Assembly (NCBI GenBank): GCA_027484165.1
Contig: JAIXWH010000146.1
Location: 1 to 40,582, forward strand
DNA from: Chitinophagaceae bacterium
GTDB taxonomy: Bacteria; Bacteroidota; Bacteroidia; Chitinophagales; Chitinophagaceae
DNA: 40,582 bases
Direction of reading: 5' to 3'
Positions 33,537 through 40,582 of this stretch are shown one piece after another. The position numbers were made by a program, and so were the translations under genes. Every line of letters starts with the position of its first letter. Position 1 is the stretch's first letter. The notes under the pieces were generated by a model that was given only the letters and a program-made list of their open reading frames with translations, was not told where the DNA came from and did no database searches.

Positions 33537-34406
33537 GTGCAAGAAAATAACGAAATAAAAGCGCTTTTGCATTTAATTGACGACCCTGATGAGGATGTAT
33601 TCAACAGCGTTAGTGATAAGATTGTTTCCTTTGGAAAAGATATTATTCCCAACCTTGAGCATTTTTGGGATTCAGTTAAAACTGAAGAAGTTCAGGAAAG
33701 AATAGAGCAACTCATTCATAAACTTCATTTCAGGGACCTTAACCATGAATTTCAGGAATGGCTCAATTCAAACGGAAGTTTATTGAGTGGTTCATTGATT
33801 GTTGCCAAATATCATCATCCCGATATTCAAGCCCATGTTGTATTACAGGAGATTGAAAAACTCAGAAGGAATATCTGGCTAGAGCTGAATAACTATCTCA
33901 CTCCAATGGAGAAAATTAGCATACTCAACAGCATTTTTTACAATTACGCAAAACATAACGGCGTTGAAGTTAATTATGATAATCCTGATTTGTTTCTGAT
34001 TAACAAAACACTGGAAACAAAAAATGGAAACGCTATAAGTAACGGAATACTTTATCTTATTCTATGTGATTTACTGGATATTCCCGTAAGTGCGATACAT
34101 ATTCCTCAGCAATTTATATTGGCTTACTTCGACGATCATTTTGATTTCCTCGATCCTAATGCCCTGCCAGCACAAAAAATTTCTTTTTACATCGATCCTA
34201 TTTCCGGACAAATGTATTCAACTAAAGATGTTGAAAGTTATTTCAATAGAATTTCAATAAAACCTTCATCCTCTTATTTTAAGCAGATGAGCAATAAGAT
34301 GATTATTAAAACTTTGCTCATTGAATTGAGTAAATGTTTTGATGACGAGAACAACAAATACAAAATGGAAGAATTGATTTCATTATCTGAATTGATTGTT
34401 TTATGA
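33537..34406 (+). CDS. SirB1/transglutaminase-like family protein
   Basis: 289 residues starting at a GTG: the codon two before it is a stop and no ATG precedes conserved sequence. The N-terminal 80 residues are helical (HEAT-like). From about residue 95 there is the transglutaminase-like SirB1 region with LNSIFYNYAKHNG, NAISNGILYLILCDLLDIPVSA and HIPQQFILAYFD. The catalytic cysteine position of true transglutaminases appears to be replaced (NGILYL), as in many SirB1 proteins, so enzymatic activity is doubtful. It overlaps the DUF952 gene by four bases (ATGA). Confidence 0.82.
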   Translation: MQENNEIKALLHLIDDPDEDVFNSVSDKIVSFGKDIIPNLEHFWDSVKTEEVQERIEQLIHKLHFRDLNHEFQEWLNSNGSLLSGSLIVAKYHHPDIQAHVVLQEIEKLRRNIWLELNNYLTPMEKISILNSIFYNYAKHNGVEVNYDNPDLFLINKTLETKNGNAISNGILYLILCDLLDIPVSAIHIPQQFILAYFDDHFDFLDPNALPAQKISFYIDPISGQMYSTKDVESYFNRISIKPSSSYFKQMSNKMIIKTLLIELSKCFDDENNKYKMEELISLSELIVL

Positions 34407-34699
34407 TATACCATGTAACTACAAAATCCCAATGGGAAGAAGCTATATCAAAAGGATTTTATGAAGTTGAATCACTTCAAACAGAAGGCTTTATCCATAT
34501 GAGCAAAATTGATCAGGTTGAAGGAGTATTAAACAGGTATTATCAAAATGTGCCTAATTTGGTATTGTTGCATGTAGAGGAAACAAAATTAATTGCAGAA
34601 ATCAAATTTGAATTATCTCCATCTGTAAATCAAGAGTTCCCACATGTATTTGGCGCCATTAATATTGATGCAGTTGTAAAAGTTGAAGCTATAAATTAA
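34403..34699 (+). CDS. DUF952 family protein
   Basis: 98 residues. It begins MIYHVTTKSQWEEA, then has TEGFIHMSKIDQVEGVLNRYY and PHVFGAINIDAVVKV, the typical DUF952 pattern (short alpha/beta proteins related to ADP-ribosyltransferase-like folds). Function is unknown. Translation is probably coupled to the SirB1-like gene through an ATGA overlap. Its last four bases overlap the 3' end of the mutS2-like gene on the opposite strand. Confidence 0.88.
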   Translation: MIYHVTTKSQWEEAISKGFYEVESLQTEGFIHMSKIDQVEGVLNRYYQNVPNLVLLHVEETKLIAEIKFELSPSVNQEFPHVFGAINIDAVVKVEAIN

Positions 34700-36795
34700 T
34701 CTGTTTTATCTCTTACCACAATAAGATCTTTTAAATCAACAAGGATTGGCATCACTCCAACTTGAAGCATTGCTTTCTTTCCTCGCAGTTCCTTAACAGT
34801 ACCCACTTGTCTGTTTTGTTTCATTTTCACTTTACTACCCACTATTATTTCACCTTCTATTTCATCATACTTTTCATTGATCTTTTTTTGCTGCTTCTCA
34901 TGTTTGAATTTATCCTTTTGCCCCATTAATAATGCTTGTATCATTTTAACCACGCTATCTTTATCTTCTGCTTTTCTCCATTCAACAACAAGCGATTTTA
35001 ATTTGCGCTCCATCTCTTTCAGGTAATTGATTTTTTCGGAGGAGATGGCATTTGATAATTTTAATCTTTCTGTTTCCTGCAAATGTTTTTCTTTGTTCAA
35101 AACATGCTGCATTTCTTTTTTCAATTGTTCGTTTTCTCTCAATAACTGATCTAATCTTTTTCGTTCCTGAGTAATTTTTTGTAAATCCTGCTCCGACTGG
35201 TTCAATAATTTATCCAATTGAAAGTGATTTTCATCAACCAGTTTTCTTGCTTTCAGTATTAATCTTTTATCTAAACCAATCCTTTCTGCAATCGAAAATG
35301 TGTAAGAACTCCCTGGAGATCCAATCTTTAACTGATAGAGAGGCATCAGCTTTTCTTCATCGAACTGCATGGCACCATTGATGATTCCCACAACTTTACC
35401 AGCCATCACTTTCAAATTAAGATAATGTGTGGTAACAATTCCAAATGCATGCTTGTGTGCAAGTTCTTCCATGATAACTTCTGCAAAAGCACCGCCTAAA
35501 TTTGGATCACTACCACTTCCCAATTCATCAATAAAAAACAAGGTCTTGCCATTTGCATTTTCAATAAACTCCTTCATGTGAGTCAGATGCGCAGAATAAG
35601 TACTCAAGTCAAACTCAATACTCTGGGTGTCGCCAATATGAATCATCAACTGCTTAAAAATCCCCATTTCACTATCGGGATGAACAGGCACCAGCAAACC
35701 ACTCTGCATCATTACTTGCAACAATCCAACTGTTTTTAAAGTAACAGTCTTACCTCCAGCATTGGGACCACTAATTACCAATATTCTGTTTTGCTCATCG
35801 AGGGTAAGATTTACAGGAATTGTTTTCTTATTGAGTTTGTTATTATGCAACAACAACAAAGGATGAAAAGCTTTAACCAGTTTTACAATAGCTTTATCGT
35901 GAACCAATGGCAAATGACCTCCTATCTCCTGAGCAAATTTTGCTTTTGCGGCTACAAAATCAAACGCTCCGGCTATCTCATAATAACTTTGCAACAGAGA
36001 AGCGTATACTGATAACTGTTGGGTTAGATTTCTGAGAATTCTGTATACTTCTTTTGATTCTTCATTCTCGAGCGAAAAGATATCATTGTTTAAAGCTGTG
36101 GTTTCTTCAGGCTCAATGAAAGTTGTTCTTCTGCTATCACTTTCAGCATGCATGATTCCCTTAATCATTCTTTTCTGCTCCGCATGTACAGCCAACACTC
36201 TCCTTCCATTCATAAAGCTTTCTTCTATATCTGCTAAGTATCCCTGCTTATTTAACTTACTTACAATTTTATCAAAAACCTTTCGTAACTCATTACGTTT
36301 ACGATACAAACTCATTCTGATATTGGCGAGTTCTTCGCTAGCACTGTCTTTTACCACTCCTGCTTCATCCAAAATTTCGTCAATTAGAATTTTGATTGTC
36401 TTCTCAAAATAGGACCCGTCTGTGATAGAAGCCATTGCAGAATATAAGGTTCTTCTTTCTTCATCAAACCACCTGAAAATATGCTCAGCATTATTGGCCA
36501 ATCTTTTTATCAATAGAAATTGTTCTCCGTAAAGTACCGCTCCTGGAATAGACAATAACTTCAGTTCTTTAGATATACTTATTGAAAAATCATTAGGAAA
36601 ATAAACACCGCTGTCTAAAAGCGTTTTGTATTCATGAGTCTGATTCAATTCATTATCAATGAATTCTTTTTTGGTATGAATACGGAGTTGGCTGGTTTTC
36701 AACTTAGCATATTCAGTCTTACACAAATGACTAATTTGCTCTTTGATTTTATCAAACTCAAGTTGTTTTAATGTAGTGGAGGGAAAAAATCTCAT
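34696..36795 (-). CDS. mutS2: MutS2-like ATPase without Smr domain
   Basis: 699 residues. The N-terminal core and clamp (1-320) contain the ESFMNGRRVLAV segment. The ATPase has Walker A GPNAGGKTVTLKT, the ST-motif STYSAHLTHM, Walker B LFFIDELGSGSDP and a switch His in VTTHY. A coiled coil (about 510-610) and a beta-barrel-like end (about 645-695) follow. Classic MutS2 proteins are about 780 residues and end in an Smr nuclease domain, which is absent: the protein stops after the barrel. MutS2 acts on branched DNA or collided ribosomes. It follows the PPC-domain gene by six bases. Confidence 0.92.
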   Translation of the reverse strand: MRFFPSTTLKQLEFDKIKEQISHLCKTEYAKLKTSQLRIHTKKEFIDNELNQTHEYKTLLDSGVYFPNDFSISISKELKLLSIPGAVLYGEQFLLIKRLANNAEHIFRWFDEERRTLYSAMASITDGSYFEKTIKILIDEILDEAGVVKDSASEELANIRMSLYRKRNELRKVFDKIVSKLNKQGYLADIEESFMNGRRVLAVHAEQKRMIKGIMHAESDSRRTTFIEPEETTALNNDIFSLENEESKEVYRILRNLTQQLSVYASLLQSYYEIAGAFDFVAAKAKFAQEIGGHLPLVHDKAIVKLVKAFHPLLLLHNNKLNKKTIPVNLTLDEQNRILVISGPNAGGKTVTLKTVGLLQVMMQSGLLVPVHPDSEMGIFKQLMIHIGDTQSIEFDLSTYSAHLTHMKEFIENANGKTLFFIDELGSGSDPNLGGAFAEVIMEELAHKHAFGIVTTHYLNLKVMAGKVVGIINGAMQFDEEKLMPLYQLKIGSPGSSYTFSIAERIGLDKRLILKARKLVDENHFQLDKLLNQSEQDLQKITQERKRLDQLLRENEQLKKEMQHVLNKEKHLQETERLKLSNAISSEKINYLKEMERKLKSLVVEWRKAEDKDSVVKMIQALLMGQKDKFKHEKQQKKINEKYDEIEGEIIVGSKVKMKQNRQVGTVKELRGKKAMLQVGVMPILVDLKDLIVVRDKTD

Positions 36796-36801
36796 ACTGT
36801 T

Positions 36802-37293
36802 TTAATCTTTGCTTGCTTCTACTTTTAATTCTTGCCAGGGTGTTGAACCATCATGTACTCTATTGAAAAGTAAACTTGATGTACTTTGAATTACAATTTC
36901 TGCTGTGGTGTATACTTTGCAATTGTCTAATAGATGTCCACCAATTGTTTTACCGGTACTGTCGCTAACGCTGATATGCAGATGAGACCCATTGGAGGAT
37001 AGTGTTCCAGTTAAACTTACAATTTCAAAATGACCGGAATCTGAATGTGATATTGTTTGATTAGCAAATCTTAAATGATATTGAGTCAAACTTCCTACAC
37101 AGGTAACCATCCATCCTGCTTTTATATCGTGATCATTTACATAATTTTGAATAGACTGCTTCAAATCTGAACCGGGCATCAATCTGAATACATGGGTTTG
37201 AACTGAATTCATATTATTATTTGTGGTTTTGCAAGAATAGACGACAACAATACAAAACAAAATGAATAATTTTATGTTTAGATTTTTGGACAA
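36802..37293 (-). CDS. Probable lipoprotein with a PPC/DUF296 domain
   Basis: About 163 residues from a TTG at 37293. This start gives a compact lipoprotein signal peptide (SKNLNIKLFILFCIVVVYSC). A second TTG at 37335 extends the frame but would sit two bases from the msrA start. No ATG precedes the hydrophobic stretch. The body is a PPC/DUF296 domain: RLMPGSDLK, AGWMVTCVGSL, FEIVSLTGTLS, HLHISVSD, GGHLL and VYTTAEIVI. PPC domains usually oligomerise AT-hook DNA-binding proteins; as an exported lipoprotein it cannot have that job. It is upstream of mutS2, six bases apart. Confidence 0.75.
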   Translation of the reverse strand: MSKNLNIKLFILFCIVVVYSCKTTNNNMNSVQTHVFRLMPGSDLKQSIQNYVNDHDIKAGWMVTCVGSLTQYHLRFANQTISHSDSGHFEIVSLTGTLSSNGSHLHISVSDSTGKTIGGHLLDNCKVYTTAEIVIQSTSSLLFNRVHDGSTPWQELKVEASKD

Positions 37294-37337
37294 TTTTTGT
37301 GTTTTTATAAAAAGAAAGCAAGATAGCAAATTCAATT

Positions 37338-37871
37338 ATGCAAATAGAGATAGCAACGTTAGGTAATGGTTGTTTCTGGTGTACAGAAGCCATTTTTCAG
37401 CAATTAAAGGGCGTTTTAAAAGTTACTAGTGGATATTGTGGTGGCCATATGCTCAATCCAGATTATAAATCTGTTTGTACAGGAGAAACTGGGCATGCCG
37501 AATGTTTGGAAATTGAATTTGATGCTGATATTATCAAATTTGAGGATTTGCTCGAAATCTTTTGGAAAACTCATGATCCCACAACATTAAACCGACAAGG
37601 GGGTGATATCGGAACACAATATCGCAGTGTAATTTTTTATCATAACACAAGCCAACTCGAAATTGCGAAGACTTTCAGAGAGCAATTGGAAAATTCAAAG
37701 GTATTCTCTAATACCATTGTCACTAGCTTTGAACCAATATCGAAGTTTTATCCTGCCGAAGATTATCATCAAGGATATTTTTTAGAAAATGGACATAATC
37801 CCTATTGTGAGATGGTAGTTCGGCCAAAAGTAGAAAAATTCAAAAAAATGTTTTCAACTTCTTTAAAATAA
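37338..37871 (+). CDS. msrA: Peptide-methionine (S)-S-oxide reductase
   Basis: 177 residues. The active site is GNGCFWC near the N-terminus with catalytic C12; C15 may be a resolving cysteine since no cysteine lies at the extreme C-terminus. [36 protein letters not shown] and AEDYHQ-YF are all family motifs. It repairs oxidised methionine in the cytoplasm, as there is no signal peptide. It is divergent from the PPC-domain gene with almost no gap, and no clear promoter was found. Confidence 0.96.
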   Translation: [177 protein letters not shown]

Positions 37872-37963
37872 TAACTCAAACTATTAAATACCCTCTTTTC
37901 TCATCAATAATTTCTTACTCTCATATTATATTATTGTTATACATATAGATTTATTCAAAAAAA

Positions 37964-37994
37964 CTTGTGAATGGTGATTTTAATGTTAATTTCG
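37964..37994 (+). promoter_or_regulatory. Promoter candidate for the right-edge secreted protein, flanked by an inverted repeat
   Basis: CTTG (37964-37967), 19 bases, then TAATTTCG (37987-37994): one mismatch in each element. A perfect 9-base inverted repeat, AATGGTGAT at 37970-37978 and ATCACCATT at 38010-38018, brackets the -7 element and likely start site. Confidence 0.45.
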
Positions 37995-38039
37995 CGTTTT
38001 AAAGAAATCATCACCATTTAATAATTAATATTTTTATAT

Positions 38040-40582
38040 ATGTACAACTGTTTTAAAAATTTATTTTCTTGCTTAACATTTGTTTTTTGCCTAACTATTT
38101 TAAGTTCAAAAACTTTAGGACAAGGATCTAAAACTTTCATTTCTGGCTCCTATATTGTTGATATGGGTCAACATTCAGGCACATTAGCAACTGATAAAGC
38201 TAAAGAGCTCACTCCTTGGGGCATGATTTACGACCTATTAAAAAACTATAATGTACCGGTATACGTTGTTATAAATGCAAACAAAACAAAAGATGGTATC
38301 GATTTTAATTATAATGGTATCAATTACAAAGGGGGAACTTTCGTAATTGATAAACAAAATATATCGACTGCCGTATCTGCTAGAATTACTTATTGGAACA
38401 ACCAAGGAATGGTTGGAACTTATACAAATTCTAATCTTACTTTAAACACTACTTTTCGTTACACAGTTGTGCCAACATGGACTTTAGATAGAGATAATTC
38501 CAAACTAGTTACTCCTTACTTTACAAATGCAAAAATTCCAACTACAGCATATAATACTTTATTGCCCTCTCAATTGAGTGCTTGTAATGATATTTTCGTT
38601 ATGCCCCATGCAGATCCTACATGGGCAGTTCATGGAAATTTATTCAATTGGAATTTACAATACAAAGGAGCTATTTGGTTAGGTTGTCATGCAGGAAGTG
38701 CTTTACACAATACATACAACCCTGCTAACATCAGTCAACAAATGAATTTCTTGACAACAAAAACTTTAACTGCTGGTACAAATATTACATTACCTTCTGC
38801 AAACTCAACTAATTACTCTCAGAATTCACTACAAATATGGGACAATCATTCAGATCCAACAGCTCCTTATACTACATGTAATGGTAGCATTGCGAGTGGT
38901 TCAATAGCAAATGGAGCTGATCCAGTTGCTCAATATATTGGCACAACTGATGCCTCTCATAATAATGGTTCTGAAAGAAGTTATGTTCCGGCAAAAAATC
39001 AAACTTGGCTTCCTTCAACCAAAATAATTTGCTATGATGCTTCATCTCCAAATGTACCCTCCATTTCTAATGGACCTGACGTTTTAATTGCATACGGCAG
39101 AGCTTTTGGAGATTCAAATAGAGGACTTGTGATGATGGAATCCGGACATGATCTAAATAAAGGAACTACTGGAGATGTAGCAGCTCAAAGAGCTTTCTGG
39201 AATTGGAGTTTCTTAGCTGCCCAAGACAAAGCAATAAAAATCAATAGTTTGTCTGGCTTACCTATAAATAGCATTGTTCTATCTAGTGGAACTTATAATT
39301 TATCTTTAAATTATAGTACAGCTGGTTCAGCAAATTCTAATCTTACTTTTACTTGGAGTTGTATACAAACTAACAACAGCTTAAGCTTTGGCACATTTAC
39401 ACCAAATGGCAATAGCAATTCATTCAATACAACTTTTTCTCCTACAATTGTAACCAGTCCAACAGATGTAACAATTCAAGTTGTGGTTACAGATGGTTGC
39501 GGACGTCAATCATTTGAAAGTTTTCCTCTAACTATTGTACCAAATGTAGTAACTATATCCGGTAAGGTATGGAATGATACCAATAGAAGTGCAAACAATT
39601 CATTTAATAACATTTATACTACAGGTGAGCAAGGAACAAATGCAAATAATAGTTTGTTTGCTTATTGTTTAGATCAAAATGGATTCGTTATCGCAAAGAG
39701 CGCAATTTCTTCAAATGGTGATTATAGTTTGAGTAACATACCTTCAATGACCAATGGACTCTCTCTAATTTTAAGCACTGTTAATGTTTCAATTGGTACC
39801 TATTCTCCAACTGCAATAATAAATAGTATTGGATGGATTAACACAACCCCATTAATCAGATCTTCAATAAATACACTTGCTGTTGCTCTAACAAATATGG
39901 ATTGGGGTGTTGATGCATTCCCGATAGCTAATAATGATATTTTTGCTCCTGATCAAGATACTCCTTACAATGGCAACGTGTCTTTAAATGACTCTCTAAG
40001 TGCAAATAATGGAAACATTTTCAGTTTAGTTAGTGGCCCTTCTCATGGCACCATAACTTTTAACACTAATGGCACTTTCATTTATACACCTGCTCCAGGA
40101 TTTACTGATATCGATACTTTCTACTACAGTTTATGCGACGCAGACAATGACTGCAGCACTGCTATGGTTAGATTGATTGTTCAAGCTGGTGGAACGACTC
40201 CTATCACTTTAACTTCTTTCAATGCAAGATTAGCTAACAATGAAACTGCTGTGTTAACATGGAATGCTCAATCTGAAATCAATGCCAATCGTTATGAGGT
40301 TGAAAGAAGCGAAAATGCAATCAGTTTCTCCAACAGAGGAAATGTAGCTGCAATTGGATCTCCAACTAGAAGTCAAGATTATATTTACAATGACGCATTA
40401 AATACAAATTCATTCGTTGTTTACTATCGATTGAAAATGGTTGACAATGATGGATCATATAAGTATTCAAATATTGTCGCTCTAAAGCTAAAAGATGAAG
40501 GAACCTCACTCAACACTTATCCAAATCCATTTGCATCTAACATTAAAATCGAAATTGTTAGCCAATTAGAAGAAATTGGACA
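38040..40582 (+). CDS. Large secreted protein of unknown function with T9SS sorting domain (3' end outside window)
   Basis: The frame is open from an ATG at 38040 to the window edge, 847 codons. A signal peptide ends near residue 27 (KTLGQ). Residues about 30-400 form a domain I do not recognise, with LTPWGMIYDLLKNYNVPVYVVINANK, PHADPTWAVHG (H190), GAIWLGCHAGS (C216) and GLVMMESGHD (E367, H370). Ig/PKD-like (about 405-505) and carboxypeptidase-regulatory-like (about 510-635) regions follow. Residues about 640-720 are a cadherin-like Ig domain (PHGTITFNTNGTFIYTP-type). After a TLTSF-AR-N-AVLTWNAQSE linker, a T9SS type A sorting domain begins at TYPNPF (about residue 825). It is exported by type IX secretion; activity is unknown. 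Confidence 0.82.
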   Translation, partial: MYNCFKNLFSCLTFVFCLTILSSKTLGQGSKTFISGSYIVDMGQHSGTLATDKAKELTPWGMIYDLLKNYNVPVYVVINANKTKDGIDFNYNGINYKGGTFVIDKQNISTAVSARITYWNNQGMVGTYTNSNLTLNTTFRYTVVPTWTLDRDNSKLVTPYFTNAKIPTTAYNTLLPSQLSACNDIFVMPHADPTWAVHGNLFNWNLQYKGAIWLGCHAGSALHNTYNPANISQQMNFLTTKTLTAGTNITLPSANSTNYSQNSLQIWDNHSDPTAPYTTCNGSIASGSIANGADPVAQYIGTTDASHNNGSERSYVPAKNQTWLPSTKIICYDASSPNVPSISNGPDVLIAYGRAFGDSNRGLVMMESGHDLNKGTTGDVAAQRAFWNWSFLAAQDKAIKINSLSGLPINSIVLSSGTYNLSLNYSTAGSANSNLTFTWSCIQTNNSLSFGTFTPNGNSNSFNTTFSPTIVTSPTDVTIQVVVTDGCGRQSFESFPLTIVPNVVTISGKVWNDTNRSANNSFNNIYTTGEQGTNANNSLFAYCLDQNGFVIAKSAISSNGDYSLSNIPSMTNGLSLILSTVNVSIGTYSPTAIINSIGWINTTPLIRSSINTLAVALTNMDWGVDAFPIANNDIFAPDQDTPYNGNVSLNDSLSANNGNIFSLVSGPSHGTITFNTNGTFIYTPAPGFTDIDTFYYSLCDADNDCSTAMVRLIVQAGGTTPITLTSFNARLANNETAVLTWNAQSEINANRYEVERSENAISFSNRGNVAAIGSPTRSQDYIYNDALNTNSFVVYYRLKMVDNDGSYKYSNIVALKLKDEGTSLNTYPNPFASNIKIEIVSQLEEIG

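Noticed and set aside
1-40582. tRNA, rRNA, insertion sequences, prophage or toxin-antitoxin genes
   Set aside because: None of their characteristic sequences or proteins was recognised on either strand.

Overview
The window is chromosomal DNA from a Bacteroidota bacterium, most likely Chitinophagales/Chitinophagaceae-like. The evidence is the AT-rich base composition, the absence of Shine-Dalgarno sequences before starts, TTTG-N18/19-TAnnTTTG promoters, secreted Bacteroidota-type proteins at both edges (the right one begins a type IX sorting domain), an outer-membrane receptor paired with a GLPGLI-family protein, and families typical of the phylum (DUF2851, DUF1599, a MauE/thioredoxin fusion, the KdsC-UbiA-Maf group). 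No tRNA, rRNA, CRISPR array, insertion sequence or prophage was seen. Most of the window is ordinary core genome.

Layout. 1-3166 (-) is the 5' part of a large secreted protein with a CehA/McbA-like PHP metallohydrolase domain. 3334-5580 (-) holds pyruvate dehydrogenase E1 beta, with its own promoter, and a thiolase. 5597-7277 (-) is a MauE/thioredoxin membrane protein and DUF1599, divergent from folP (7381-8217). 8247-10321 (-) is nrnA followed by a double-FKBP lipoprotein, divergent from ndk. 10934-12654 (+) is a CrtA-like protein and an arginase-family enzyme. 12738-22076 is a glycogen region: glgA-glgC (-) and glgB-TPR (-) are separated by an outer-membrane receptor/GLPGLI pair on the + strand. 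22143-23891 (-) is a probable outer-membrane protein plus lipoyl synthase. Then come an OsmC protein (+), DUF2851 (-) and a KdsC-UbiA-Maf operon (-). 28148-28738 (-) is fdx-iscX. A GyrI-like lipoprotein (+) converges on a DUF2520 Rossmann protein (-). topA (+) is followed by a repeat-rich spacer, a SirB1-like protein and DUF952. MutS2 and a PPC-domain lipoprotein lie on the minus strand, and msrA on the plus strand. The right edge cuts a large secreted protein of unknown function that ends in the start of a T9SS sorting domain.

How the genes relate. LipA makes the lipoyl cofactor used by the pyruvate dehydrogenase complex to which PdhB belongs. GlgA, GlgC and GlgB form a complete bacterial glycogen synthesis route. 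Fdx and IscX belong to iron-sulfur cluster assembly, on which LipA depends. MsrA, the OsmC protein and the thioredoxin-like protein suggest redox maintenance. NrnA, Ndk and Maf handle nucleotides.

The most unusual items are two compound intergenic repeat loci (27939-28150 and 33221-33408) that share a vocabulary of short tandem words, two intracellular-type domains (GyrI-like and PPC/DUF296) carried on lipoproteins, the two edge proteins, the interruption of the glycogen cluster, and terminators whose G-U pair reveals the transcribed strand. I saw no convincing wholly new multi-gene system.
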